Origin: Commensalibacter papalotli (ex Servin-Garciduenas et al. 2014)
GTDB taxonomy: Bacteria; Pseudomonadota; Alphaproteobacteria; Acetobacterales; Acetobacteraceae
Direction: 5' to 3'
NCBI RefSeq assembly: GCF_000527695.1
Contig: NZ_ATSX01000002.1
Span: forward strand, 62,001-126,000
Length of the DNA: 64,000 nt
Part shown: positions 28,128 to 37,957 of the stretch, piece after piece
Layout of the letters: each line of letters begins with the position of its first letter
Numbering within the stretch: position 1 is the first letter of the stretch
Position numbers and translations under genes: made by a program
Notes under the pieces: generated by a model
Seen by the model: the letters and a program-made list of their open reading frames with translations, nothing else
What the model was told of the DNA's origin: nothing
Database searches by the model: none

Positions 28128-29105
28128 TCAGCCCCCTGTCATTGACATTATACGGTTGATTTTTTTTGGCTTTTCTAGGAAATCATGAGATTGAGGTTTT
28201 AACTTGATGGCTTGCATTATAGCATTTTGTAATTCCTCATCGCTACATTGATTTCTTAGAAAAGGTTTCAACTGAAAACTATTGTCTTGCCCTAAACACA
28301 TCAATAACGTGCCATCTACCGTTAATCGAACACGATTACAAGTTTCACAAAAATGCTGAGATAATGGGGTAATCAATCCTAAATTAACAAACCCGCTTGC
28401 TGTTTCCCAATACCGAGCAGGCCCATTCCCGATTTTCTTGGTTGTTGGCTGTAGGTTAAACTTTATTTCTAGTTTTTTAACGCTCTCTTGCAAATAGACA
28501 GAAGCTGTACTCCGCCCACTTTCGCCCATCGGCATGACTTCAATCAAACATAAAATATATTGATGTTGAATACAAAACCGTAGCATTTCCTCGACTTCAT
28601 CAAAGTTACGATCTGGCATCACAACCATATTAATGCGAACCTTTTGAAACCCTGCTTTTTTAGCTGCAGATAACCCAGCCAAAATAGTATCTAAACAATT
28701 ACTTCCTGTTATTTCCTCCATATGTTTAGAGCTAAGAGAATCAAGACTAATATTTAATCGATCCAAACCTGCTTCAAATAATGATTCGGCTTTATCTGCC
28801 AATAAAGTCGCATTGGTTGTCATAGACAAATCTTTGACCTGATCCATTGCCTTCATATCACGCACCAATTCGACAATATTTTTGCGAAGTAAAGGCTCTC
28901 CACCTGTCAGGCGAAAATGATGTGTTCCTAATACAGAGAAATTATAAACAATTCTTAAAATTTCTTCAGTAGATATCCAATTATCAGAGGCTTCAAACCC
29001 CTTAAAACCTTTAGGAATACAATAATTACATCTTAAATTACAACGATCTGTAACAGATATTCTTAAGTAATCTATTTTTCTACCAAAATCATCTATGAGC
29101 ATCAT
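28128..29105 (-). CDS. moaA: GTP 3',8-cyclase MoaA (radical SAM)
   Basis: MoaA starts Moco synthesis by rearranging GTP. The N-terminal radical-SAM cluster is CNLRCNYC, the SAM-binding motif is RLTGGEPLLR, and the C-terminal cluster motif is CETCNRVRLTVDG with a third Cys in LMCLG. The C-terminal Gly-Gly, essential in studied homologues, is present (MSMTGG). I use the ATG at 29105. A longer reading starts with TTG at 29120. It lies downstream of modC on the same strand and is likely the last gene of the nar-mod transcript. Confidence 0.95.
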   Translation of the reverse strand: MMLIDDFGRKIDYLRISVTDRCNLRCNYCIPKGFKGFEASDNWISTEEILRIVYNFSVLGTHHFRLTGGEPLLRKNIVELVRDMKAMDQVKDLSMTTNATLLADKAESLFEAGLDRLNISLDSLSSKHMEEITGSNCLDTILAGLSAAKKAGFQKVRINMVVMPDRNFDEVEEMLRFCIQHQYILCLIEVMPMGESGRSTASVYLQESVKKLEIKFNLQPTTKKIGNGPARYWETASGFVNLGLITPLSQHFCETCNRVRLTVDGTLLMCLGQDNSFQLKPFLRNQCSDEELQNAIMQAIKLKPQSHDFLEKPKKINRIMSMTGG

Positions 29106-29174
29106 ACAGACCGTTCTCAAAACTATATTTTAAAATTATATATATTCTACATTTTCACACTAAGTATTTAATCT

Positions 29175-29840
29175 TTAACGTTCCATTTTTCCATTCTTTA
29201 AAGACAAAACGTCATCAGCAAAAAAATTTATATCTTCTGGATCATGAGAAATAATAAGTAATAAACAATTTATTTGCTGTTGAATGTATTTTACTTCAAC
29301 ACGTAACCGTTGGCGTAACTGATAATCCAACATTGAAAAAGGTTCATCAAGTAAGAGAAGTTTAGGCTTAGTTATTAATGCTCTTGCCAAGGCAACTCTT
29401 TGTTGTTGTCCACCCGATAATTCATGAGGATATTGATGCGCTAAATTCGATAATTCAAACTGTTCTAATAACTCAGAAACCTCTGTATTATATCGGTGTT
29501 TGCCTGGATTTAAAAACCCTTTTTTAAGAGAAAATGCAATATTTTGTTGCACTGTCAAATGAGGAAATAAACTATAAGTTTGAAAAAAATACGCTAAATT
29601 TCTTTGTTGTGGTTTTAAATTAATCTTTTGTTTATCGTCAAAAAAAACATTATTTTTAATTGTAATAGACCCTGCATCAGGGATCATTAACCCTGCTATT
29701 ATTTTAATTAAAGTTGTTTTTCCTGCACCTGATGGACCAAAAATCGCAATAGATTGGCAAGATGAAGCATATTCAAGGTTTAATTGAAAAGAAGATTGAT
29801 TGGTCAACAATGTTTTTTGAATATTCCAATTAAAATTCAT
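29175..29840 (-). CDS. modC: Molybdate ABC transporter ATP-binding protein, short form
   Basis: The 221-residue ATPase has Walker A (GPSGAGKTTLIK), Q-loop, signature LSGGQQQRVALARAL, Walker B (LLLLDEPFSML) and switch His (IISHD). It lacks the C-terminal Mop/TOBE molybdate-binding domain of full-length ModC (about 350 residues), so it cannot carry that regulatory site. Its position directly after modB and modA, and the Moco genes around it, support the assignment. Confidence 0.9.
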   Translation of the reverse strand: MNFNWNIQKTLLTNQSSFQLNLEYASSCQSIAIFGPSGAGKTTLIKIIAGLMIPDAGSITIKNNVFFDDKQKINLKPQQRNLAYFFQTYSLFPHLTVQQNIAFSLKKGFLNPGKHRYNTEVSELLEQFELSNLAHQYPHELSGGQQQRVALARALITKPKLLLLDEPFSMLDYQLRQRLRVEVKYIQQQINCLLLIISHDPEDINFFADDVLSLKNGKMER

Positions 29841-29849
29841 ATTAAATCT

Positions 29850-30518
29850 TTAATAAAATATCTTATAGCCAGTTAGTTTTTTGGCAATAAATAAAACAAC
29901 AATACAAACAAAAGATAAAATAATCACAGCTATATTTGCAGCATGATCATTTCCCTCTTGAACTGCTTCATAAATGGATATGGATAATGTTTCTGTCTTT
30001 CCTGGAATACTTCCTGCGACCATTAAGGTTGCTCCAAATTCTCCCAAAGCTCTGGCAAAAGATAATAATAATCCTGCAAAAATTCCTCGCCAAGCAAGTG
30101 GCAAGGTAATTCGAAAGAAAATAGAAATATCTGATACTCCAAGCACTCTTGCCGCTTGCTCGTAACAAGGATTTACACTTTCAAAAGCGGTTCGAGTTGG
30201 TTTAAAAACCAACGGAAAAGTAACAATTGTTGCGGCGATTACCGCCCCTTGCCATGTGAAAATTAAATTAATATCAAAATAAATCTCTAAAATCTGTCCA
30301 ACCCAGCCATGCCGACCTAAAAGAACCAATAAATAATATCCTAAAACGGTTGGCGGCATTACCATAGGCAATGTTAAAATTGTATCTAAAAATTCTTTAC
30401 CAACAAATTTTTTACGAGCAAGTAAAAAACCAATTGGAACAGCAATCAGAAAATTAACAACAACTGAGCATCCAGCAACTTTTAATGATAAAAACAATGC
30501 ACCCCAAGCAAAATTCAT
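29850..30518 (-). CDS. modB: Molybdate ABC transporter permease
   Basis: The 222-residue inner-membrane protein has about five to six helices and the EAA loop (ARVLGVSDISIFFRITLPLA, then RALGEFGATLMVAGSIPGKT). This is the ModB/CysT permease signature. It starts 9 bases after modA and ends 9 bases before modC. It forms the channel of the molybdate importer that supplies the nitrate reductase cofactor. Confidence 0.94.
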   Translation of the reverse strand: MNFAWGALFLSLKVAGCSVVVNFLIAVPIGFLLARKKFVGKEFLDTILTLPMVMPPTVLGYYLLVLLGRHGWVGQILEIYFDINLIFTWQGAVIAATIVTFPLVFKPTRTAFESVNPCYEQAARVLGVSDISIFFRITLPLAWRGIFAGLLLSFARALGEFGATLMVAGSIPGKTETLSISIYEAVQEGNDHAANIAVIILSFVCIVVLFIAKKLTGYKIFY

Positions 30519-30527
30519 TATATTTTT

Positions 30528-31319
30528 CTATCGAGAAACACTGGTGAAACCATATTTATTTAAAATATTTTGCCCTGTAGAGGATAAAATAAAATCAATA
30601 AACCCTTGAGCTTTTGTATTTTCTGTCTTTTGTTTAACCAATGCAATTGGATAGCGGATAGAATGGCTTAAAGGAAAATCTAGCAAGATTTTAACCTTAT
30701 TCGATAAAATCGTAGCATCACTGTGGTAAACAAATCCAACATTTACCTCATCACGCGCAACATAATCCAAAACTTGTCTGACATTTTGCCCAATAATTAA
30801 CTTATTTTGCAATTTATCCCACAACTGATTTTGTTGTAAAAATTTTTGTGTATATCTACCTGCTGGAACAATCTTTGGCTGACCTACAGCAATTTTTTGA
30901 ACGGTAGGCTGTAATAAATTTCCTGCATTGTGTATATCTAAATTACTATGAATCGGAGCAATCAATACAAGACTATTATTAGTAAAATCTTTTCGACTAT
31001 TCTCTATAATCAGGCCTTTTTTTACAGCCTGATCCATGGTTTCTTCATCAGCAGAAGCAAAAATATCCGTTGGTGCGCCTTGGTCAATTTGCTGAAGCAA
31101 ACTGCCAGAAGCACCAAAGTTAAATAAAATTTTATCCATAGGGTGTTTTGCCTCATATAAAGCAGCTATTTCTTTAAAAGCATTACTGAGACTGATTGCA
31201 GCTGAAACATTAATTTCATTTGCTTTCGCATAATGTAACCCACTAAAAAGAATAGTTGCTATAACTAAAAATTGTCGAACAACCCTTTGGAGAAAATAGT
31301 ATTTTTTCATAATTTTCAT
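30528..31319 (-). CDS. modA: Molybdate-binding periplasmic protein
   Basis: The 263-residue exported protein has a signal peptide ending near ANEINVSAA. The oxyanion-binding segments are AISLSNAFKEIAALYE, FNFGASGSLLQQIDQGAPTD and DIFASADEETM, as in ModA. It follows narI by 12 bases on the same strand, so molybdate uptake appears to be transcribed with the nitrate reductase genes. Confidence 0.95.
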   Translation of the reverse strand: MKIMKKYYFLQRVVRQFLVIATILFSGLHYAKANEINVSAAISLSNAFKEIAALYEAKHPMDKILFNFGASGSLLQQIDQGAPTDIFASADEETMDQAVKKGLIIENSRKDFTNNSLVLIAPIHSNLDIHNAGNLLQPTVQKIAVGQPKIVPAGRYTQKFLQQNQLWDKLQNKLIIGQNVRQVLDYVARDEVNVGFVYHSDATILSNKVKILLDFPLSHSIRYPIALVKQKTENTKAQGFIDFILSSTGQNILNKYGFTSVSR

Positions 31320-31331
31320 TTGCTCTTTACA

Positions 31332-32015
31332 TTAACGAGGCCTTACCAATTGCCATTTACGTGTAATATAGGTGACCATCCCAAATCCACTAAAAATATG
31401 TACTAGTCGAGTAAATGGGAAAATAGCAAATAAACTCATTCCCATAAATAAGTGAATTTTAAAAATAATAGAAGCGTTCATAACATAATTTGCTGCATCC
31501 CCACGTACTGTCACTACATGTTGTGCCCATGTCATCAAACGCACCATTTCATGACCATCTAAATGTTGAGCAGAAACAACAATCGTTGATAGCCCAAGAC
31601 ATAACGTAACAAACAACCATAAAAGTAATAATTTATCACGCCAGTTGCTGTTTTGTACCAATCGATCTACAGAAAAACGTCTGTGTATTAAGATAACCAA
31701 CCCAATAAAGCACATGCTGCCCATAATTCCACCAGCAGTCATTGCCACCATTTGTTTTAAAGAGTGGCTGACCCCTAATGTATCCCATACAATCACTGGG
31801 GTTAATAACCCTACGAGATGACCAAAAAATAAACCTAATATGCCTACATGAAATAAGATACTGCCAACACGTAATTGCCCACGATATAATAACTGGCTGG
31901 AATCACTTTTCCAAGAATACTGTTCACGTTCAAACCGAACAAGGCAGCCAACAACAAAAATTACTAATACAATATAGGGATAAATTCCAAAAATAAATTT
32001 ATCTAGATAATCCAT
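31332..32015 (-). CDS. narI: Respiratory nitrate reductase gamma subunit
   Basis: NarI is the cytochrome b membrane anchor that takes electrons from quinol and passes them to NarH. The protein has 227 residues from the ATG at 32015, which has a near-perfect AAGGAGG ribosome-binding site. The longer frame to 32063 lacks one. It contains five membrane helices (YIVLVIFVVGCLVRF, then HVGILGLFFGHLVGLL) and histidines for two b hemes. It overlaps the 3' end of narJ by 17 bases. Confidence 0.95.
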   Translation of the reverse strand: MDYLDKFIFGIYPYIVLVIFVVGCLVRFEREQYSWKSDSSQLLYRGQLRVGSILFHVGILGLFFGHLVGLLTPVIVWDTLGVSHSLKQMVAMTAGGIMGSMCFIGLVILIHRRFSVDRLVQNSNWRDKLLLLWLFVTLCLGLSTIVVSAQHLDGHEMVRLMTWAQHVVTVRGDAANYVMNASIIFKIHLFMGMSLFAIFPFTRLVHIFSGFGMVTYITRKWQLVRPR

Positions 32016-32655
32016 GACTTCCTCCTTTATTTTGATCATAGGTTGGACAAATTTTACAAGCATTTGGTTGTAATAAAGGCTCTACACCTTCTATGTTCGG
32101 TCCAAATTTTTCTAATGCCTCATCCATATCTCGAATAGGAGGAGTTACCAAGGGAACTGGTTTTGCTGTTGAATATTGCTCTAAGAGTGAAAAAATACCA
32201 ATATAAGCAGATTTTGTCTCTTGCAGCTTTTTACCAATATGACCAATGACATCAATTGCTGATGTTAATAGTTCTATTGCTTGTTTTTTTTCACAAACAG
32301 ATAAATATTCCAAAAATAAAGGTAAATAATCAGGAAGCTCATCTATCACAGAAAGCTCAAACCCATGATTTTTATATTCGTTCATTAAATCAACCAGAGC
32401 TTGTCCGCGAATGCGATCCTCTCCATGAATATGCTCAAACATATGTAAAGAGTGATTACGACTACGGTCAAAAATATTTACATAATTTTCTTGTAAAACA
32501 AGCAAATCTTGCTCGCCTAACTCTTTTAGTAAAGGAGAAAGAAAATTAGGATCTATTTTTAGTTTTTCCAAGCGTGCAACCAACTCAGGAACAGCATCAA
32601 TAAGATCTTGCTCTGGATAACAAAGAAGCACTGAAAGGATTTTAAAAATTTCCAT
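31999..32655 (-). CDS. narJ: Nitrate reductase molybdenum-cofactor assembly chaperone
   Basis: NarJ binds apo-NarG and allows cofactor insertion; it is not part of the final enzyme. The 218-residue helical protein has the TorD/NarJ-family start (ILSVLLCYPEQDLID). It also has YVNIFDRSRNHSLHMFEHIHG and DELPDYLPLFLEYL. Its start shares one base with the narH stop (TAATG), and its 3' end overlaps narI, indicating tight translational coupling. Confidence 0.95.
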   Translation of the reverse strand: MEIFKILSVLLCYPEQDLIDAVPELVARLEKLKIDPNFLSPLLKELGEQDLLVLQENYVNIFDRSRNHSLHMFEHIHGEDRIRGQALVDLMNEYKNHGFELSVIDELPDYLPLFLEYLSVCEKKQAIELLTSAIDVIGHIGKKLQETKSAYIGIFSLLEQYSTAKPVPLVTPPIRDMDEALEKFGPNIEGVEPLLQPNACKICPTYDQNKGGSHGLSR

Positions 32656-34211
32656 TAGCTATTACTTTCTTTTTCTTTGTTATGGTTACGATCATTCATC
32701 ATATCTGTGAAAATAATAGGAGATTGTTTTTTACCAAATAGATTTTCTTTACTAACGCCATCAGAGCATCCGTTTCCAAAAGAAAAACCACAAGAAGCTT
32801 TATCTTTAAACGCATCCTCAACCATTTCTTTATGAGAGGAGGGAATAACAAAACGATCTTCATAATTGGCAATCGCCATAATTTGATACATTTCATTAAT
32901 TTGTTCTTCAGATACATGAAGATTTTCTATTGTTGATAAATCTGCTTGAGAACCAACTGATTTGCTACGCATGTAACGACGCATTGCAATCATTGTTTCT
33001 AATGCTTCAACAATTGGTTCTTCTTTGCCAGCTGTTAATAGATTAGCAAGATAGCGAACAGGAATACGTAGCTCTTTAATACCAGGAATAATTCCTTTTT
33101 CCCCAATGACGCCTTGTTCAACAGCTGATTGAATCGGAGATAGAGGTGGAATATACCAAACCATTGGTAATGTACGATATTCGGGATGTAGTGGGAAAGC
33201 AACTTTCCAATCCACTGCCATTTTATAAACAGGTGATTTCTTTGCAGCGTCCAACCAACTTTGTGGAATTCCTTGCTTCAATGCTTCAGCAATCACTTCT
33301 GGATCATTAGGATCCAAAAATAAATCTAATTGAGATTGATATAAATCTTTTGGATCTTCAGCAGAAGCTGCATCTTCAATTTTATCAGCATCATACAATA
33401 AAACACCAAGGTAACGAATACGTCCTACACAAGTTTCAGAACAAACTGTTGGTTGACCGCCCTCAATTCTTGGATAGCAGAAAATACATTTTTCAGATTT
33501 TCCAGAAACCCAGTTATAATAAATTTTTTTATATGGACATCCAGAAACGCACATACGCCAACCACGACATTTATCTTGATCGATCAAAACAATACCGTCA
33601 TCTTCACGTTTATAAATAGATCCAGAAGGACAACTTGCAACACAAGCTGGATTTAAACAATGTTCACACAATCTTGGTAAATACATCATAAATGTATTTT
33701 CGAATGTGGACATCATTTCCTTTTGAATGCCCTCAAACAGTGCATCTTTTGATCTTTTAGAGAATTCACCTCCAAGATCATCTTCCCAGTTTGGCCCCCA
33801 TTTAATCTTATCCATTTTTTTGCCAGTTAAGACAGAAACAGGGCGTGCCGTTGGTGGGGTTTTCATATCAGGAGCATTTTGTAGATGTTCATAATCATAC
33901 GTAAATGGCTCATAATAATCATCAATTTGAGGCAAGTCTGGATTGGCAAATATATTTGCCATAATTTTTAACTTACCCCCTTGGCGAGGTTTTAACTTAT
34001 TATTTTTTAAAACCCATCCACCATTATATTTATCTTGATTCTCCCACTCTTTTGGATAACCAACACCAGGCTTTGTTTCAACATTGTTAAACCATGCATA
34101 TTCAACACCATCACGGCTGGTCCAAACATTTTTACAAGTTACTGAACAAGTATGACATCCAATACATTTGTCCAGATTTAACACCATACCAATTTGTGCT
34201 CTAATTTTCAT
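32655..34211 (-). CDS. narH: Respiratory nitrate reductase beta subunit
   Basis: NarH is the electron-transfer subunit with three 4Fe-4S and one 3Fe-4S cluster on the cytoplasmic side. The 518-residue product shows all four cysteine groups: CIGCHTCSVTCKNVW, CEHCLNPACVASCPSG, CRGWRMCVSGCP (the Trp replacing Cys marks the 3Fe-4S site) and CIFCYPRIEGGQPTVCSETC. The gene lies between narG and narJ with minimal gaps. Confidence 0.97.
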   Translation of the reverse strand: MKIRAQIGMVLNLDKCIGCHTCSVTCKNVWTSRDGVEYAWFNNVETKPGVGYPKEWENQDKYNGGWVLKNNKLKPRQGGKLKIMANIFANPDLPQIDDYYEPFTYDYEHLQNAPDMKTPPTARPVSVLTGKKMDKIKWGPNWEDDLGGEFSKRSKDALFEGIQKEMMSTFENTFMMYLPRLCEHCLNPACVASCPSGSIYKREDDGIVLIDQDKCRGWRMCVSGCPYKKIYYNWVSGKSEKCIFCYPRIEGGQPTVCSETCVGRIRYLGVLLYDADKIEDAASAEDPKDLYQSQLDLFLDPNDPEVIAEALKQGIPQSWLDAAKKSPVYKMAVDWKVAFPLHPEYRTLPMVWYIPPLSPIQSAVEQGVIGEKGIIPGIKELRIPVRYLANLLTAGKEEPIVEALETMIAMRRYMRSKSVGSQADLSTIENLHVSEEQINEMYQIMAIANYEDRFVIPSSHKEMVEDAFKDKASCGFSFGNGCSDGVSKENLFGKKQSPIIFTDMMNDRNHNKEKESNS

Positions 34212-34226
34212 AATACTGACCTCTTA

Positions 34227-37200
34227 TTACGCTTTGACATTTTGTTGAGCTAAATCAGCGGTTTCTTGTAACCAATCAACATTTTTCATTTTACGAATAA
34301 CCACGAATTCATCACGATTAGAACCAACCGTTCCATAATAGTTAAATCCATAAGAAAGCTGAGCATAACCACCAATCATATGCGTTGGTTTCAAAACAGT
34401 TCTCGTCACAGAATTATGAATACCGCCGCGTTTTTTAGAAACTTCAGCGCCTGGAACATTAATAATTTTTTCTTGAGCATGGTACATCAAGGTCATTCCT
34501 TCTGGAACACGTTGGCTGACCACAGCTCTTGCAGTTAAAGTGCCATTTAGGTTGAAGGCCTCAATCCAATCATTATCAACAATTCCAGCTTTTCTAGCGT
34601 CAATCTCAGAAATCCAAACATGAGGCCCACCACGTGATAAAGTAAGCATTCTAATATTGTCAGAATAAGTACTATGAATGCCCCATTTTTGGTGTGGTGT
34701 AATAAAGTTCAATACAATTTCGGTATTGCCATTTCCATGTTTGCCCAATACTTGTTTTGTCGTCTTGAGATCAACAGCAGGTTTATATACACATAAGCTT
34801 TCACCAAAAGCACGCATCCATTGATGATCTTGATAAAATTGTTGACGCCCTGTAATAGTTCTCCAGGGTATTAACTCATGAACATTGGTATAACCAGCAT
34901 TATAACTGACAGTTTCACTTTCCAAACCAGACCAAGTAGGAGAAGAAATAATCTTACGAGGTTGTGCTTGTATATCTCTAAAGCGAATAGTGTCATGCTC
35001 TCTGGGTAAAGCCAATGGTGTATGATCTAAGCCTGTAATCTTAGACAAAGCACCCCATGCCTTCACCGCAATATGACCATTTGTTTCAGGTGCCAGCGCC
35101 AAAATCATTTCTGCAGCATCAATTGCTGTATCCAGCTTAGGTTGCCCCTTGGCTATTCCTTCCGAAACAGTTTTATTTAGCCCACGTAAAACTTCTACTT
35201 CGTGTTTTGTATCCCAACTGATTCCTTTACCACCATTCCCTATTTTTTCGAGCAAAGGCCCAATAGACGTAAATTGTTGGTAAACAGCACTATAATTGCG
35301 TTCAACAACCGTCATTGCCGGCATTGTTTTTCCTGGAATAGGATCACATTCACCTTTCTTCCAATCTTTAACATCAAAAGGCTGTCCGAGCTCTTGAGGC
35401 GTATCATGCATTAACGGGGTTAAAACTAAATCTTTTTGAACACCCAAGTAATCTTCTGCTAATTCAGAGAATTTCTTGGAAATCCCTTTAAAGATTTCCC
35501 AATCACTTTTGCTTTGCCATAAAGGTTGTACAGCTTCACTTAATGGGTGAATAAAAGGATGCATATCTGAGGTATTTAAGTCGTCTTTTTCATACCAAGT
35601 TGCTGTTGGTAAAATCACATCAGCATATAAACACGTCGTGGACATACGGAAATCAAGTACAACCATCAAATCTAACTTGCCTTCAGCAGCAGGTCTTACT
35701 GTGATTTCTTGTGGTTTAATACATTGTGTCTCTTCACTCAACACTGCATTTTGTGTGCCTAGTAAATATTTCAGAAAATATTCATGTCCTTTTCCAGAGG
35801 ATCCCAATATATTTGAGCGCCATACAAACATATTTCTTGGAAAATTCTTTGGATTGTCAGGATCATTACAAGACATGTCCAATGAACCATCTTTTAACCC
35901 ATCAACAGCATAAGCAATTGGATCTTTTGACGCAGCAATTGCCTGTTGCGTAACTTGTAACGGGTTGGTTGTTAATTGTGGCGCAGAAGGTAACCACCCC
36001 ATCCGTTCAGCTTTGGCATTACAATCAATTAATGATAATCCTTCAAAATCACTCAATGCTGTTGAAGAGGTAATTTCATCAAGATGTAATTTTTCATGAC
36101 GCCATTGGCTGGTATGATTATAAAAGAATGAGGTTCCGTTCATTTGACGTACTGGGCGATACCAATCCAAACCAAAAGCAAGCGGTGTCCACCCTGTTTG
36201 TGGTCTTAACTTTTCTTGTCCCACATAATGGCACCAACCCCCACCACTTTGTCCAATACAACCACACATCATCAACATATTGATAATACCACGATAGGTC
36301 ATATCCATATGATACCAATGGTTTAAGGCTGCCCCAACAATAACCATACTTTTACCCTGGGTTTGGTCTGCATTTTGTGCAAATTCACGAGCCACTTGAA
36401 TAACAAGCTCTGGCTTTACCCCAGTATGTTTTTGTTGCCATGCAGGTGTATAAGGAACATCATCAAAATAATCCTTTGCCCCATCTCCTAATCCACGATC
36501 AATACTGTAATTTGCAGCCATCAAATCAAAAACAGTGGTTACAAAAGCTTCTGACCCATCTGCTAATTTGATTTTTTTTACAGGAACTTTACGCACAAAT
36601 TGCTCATTATTTCCCTCACCAGCAAAATAATCAAAAGCAACATCCAGAACTTGATCATGCATATCTAAAAGGGAAAGTTGTGCTTCAACAGCTCTTCCTT
36701 GACTATCTTGCTCTTGCAAGTTCCATTTACCATCATCACCCCATCTAAACCCAATAGATCCTTTGGGAGCAACAATATTCCCTGTTGCACCATCAATAAC
36801 TAGGGTTTTCCATTCTGGGTTCGTTTTTTCATTTAAATTGTCATCTAAATGACTAGCTCTTAGGAAATAATTTGGTAAGTAATGGTCGCCTTTATTGTCC
36901 AACATAACCAGCATAGGCATATCTGTATATTGGCGACAATAATTTGTAAAATATTCTGAAGGCTTATCTAAGTGAAACTCTTTAAAAATTACATGCCCCA
37001 TTGCCATAGCAAGGGCAGCATCTGTACCTTGTTTAGGAGCAAGCCAAATATCACCAAATTTAACCATTTCACCATAGTCAGAAGATACAGCAACAGTTTT
37101 CGTACCTTTATAACGAACCTCTGTATAAAAATGAGCATCAGGGGTTCTGGTCATAGGAACATTTGATCCCCAAACCATTAAATAAGTAGAATTATACCAA

Positions 37201-37925
37201 TCTGCAGATTCTGGAACATCCGTTTGCTCTCCCCAAACTTGAGGGCTAGCAGGAGGTAAGTCACAATACCAGTCATAAAAAGATAAAGGAACACCACCAA
37301 TTAAAGACAAATATCTGGAACCAGAAGCATAGCTAACCATTGACATTGCAGGGATTGGAGAAAAACCAACAACACGATCAGGACCAAATTCTTTGACTGT
37401 AAAACTATTAGCAGCTGCTATAATCTCGTTCACTTCATCCCAGTTAGAACGAACAAACCCTCCCAAACCACGACGAGATTTATAAGATTTCGCAATATCT
37501 GGAGTTTGACTAATATATTCCCAAGCTGCAATTGGATCTTTACTCTTGCGAACCTCACGCCATAATTGAGCAAGCCTCCCTCTTAACATTGGATATTTTA
37601 CGCGTTGAGCTGAATAAACATACCAACTATAGGAAGCACCACGAGGACATCCCCTGGGTTCATGATTGGGTAAATCAGGGCGCGTGCGAGGATAGTTTAC
37701 TTGTTGCGTTTCCCATGTAATCAATCCACTTTTTACATAAATTTGCCAGCTACAAGAACCCGTGCAATTCACACCATGTGTTGAACGAACAATTTTATCA
37801 TGTTGCCAACGTTGACGGTATGCGTCCTCCCATTTTCTATCTTCTTGAACAACAGCACCATGACCATTGGCGAAATTACTTTTAGTTCTTTTAAAAAAGG
37901 ATAAACGATCTAATAAGTGACTCAT
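34227..37925 (-). CDS. narG: Respiratory nitrate reductase alpha subunit
   Basis: NarG is the bis-MGD catalytic subunit reducing nitrate to nitrite on the cytoplasmic side of the membrane. From the ATG at 37925 it has 1232 residues. The FS0 cluster ligands fall at H50, C54, C58 (HGVNCTGSC) and C93 (RGCPRGASYS). The Mo-ligand aspartate is at D222 (WYCDLPPASP). All are in the same register as the E. coli enzyme. An upstream TTG at 37937 is a less likely start. No Tat-type signal is present, as expected for a Nar-type enzyme. Confidence 0.98.
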   Translation of the reverse strand: MSHLLDRLSFFKRTKSNFANGHGAVVQEDRKWEDAYRQRWQHDKIVRSTHGVNCTGSCSWQIYVKSGLITWETQQVNYPRTRPDLPNHEPRGCPRGASYSWYVYSAQRVKYPMLRGRLAQLWREVRKSKDPIAAWEYISQTPDIAKSYKSRRGLGGFVRSNWDEVNEIIAAANSFTVKEFGPDRVVGFSPIPAMSMVSYASGSRYLSLIGGVPLSFYDWYCDLPPASPQVWGEQTDVPESADWYNSTYLMVWGSNVPMTRTPDAHFYTEVRYKGTKTVAVSSDYGEMVKFGDIWLAPKQGTDAALAMAMGHVIFKEFHLDKPSEYFTNYCRQYTDMPMLVMLDNKGDHYLPNYFLRASHLDDNLNEKTNPEWKTLVIDGATGNIVAPKGSIGFRWGDDGKWNLQEQDSQGRAVEAQLSLLDMHDQVLDVAFDYFAGEGNNEQFVRKVPVKKIKLADGSEAFVTTVFDLMAANYSIDRGLGDGAKDYFDDVPYTPAWQQKHTGVKPELVIQVAREFAQNADQTQGKSMVIVGAALNHWYHMDMTYRGIINMLMMCGCIGQSGGGWCHYVGQEKLRPQTGWTPLAFGLDWYRPVRQMNGTSFFYNHTSQWRHEKLHLDEITSSTALSDFEGLSLIDCNAKAERMGWLPSAPQLTTNPLQVTQQAIAASKDPIAYAVDGLKDGSLDMSCNDPDNPKNFPRNMFVWRSNILGSSGKGHEYFLKYLLGTQNAVLSEETQCIKPQEITVRPAAEGKLDLMVVLDFRMSTTCLYADVILPTATWYEKDDLNTSDMHPFIHPLSEAVQPLWQSKSDWEIFKGISKKFSELAEDYLGVQKDLVLTPLMHDTPQELGQPFDVKDWKKGECDPIPGKTMPAMTVVERNYSAVYQQFTSIGPLLEKIGNGGKGISWDTKHEVEVLRGLNKTVSEGIAKGQPKLDTAIDAAEMILALAPETNGHIAVKAWGALSKITGLDHTPLALPREHDTIRFRDIQAQPRKIISSPTWSGLESETVSYNAGYTNVHELIPWRTITGRQQFYQDHQWMRAFGESLCVYKPAVDLKTTKQVLGKHGNGNTEIVLNFITPHQKWGIHSTYSDNIRMLTLSRGGPHVWISEIDARKAGIVDNDWIEAFNLNGTLTARAVVSQRVPEGMTLMYHAQEKIINVPGAEVSKKRGGIHNSVTRTVLKPTHMIGGYAQLSYGFNYYGTVGSNRDEFVVIRKMKNVDWLQETADLAQQNVKA

Positions 37926-37957
37926 AATTTTTTCCAATTCTTAAGCTATAATACCAA

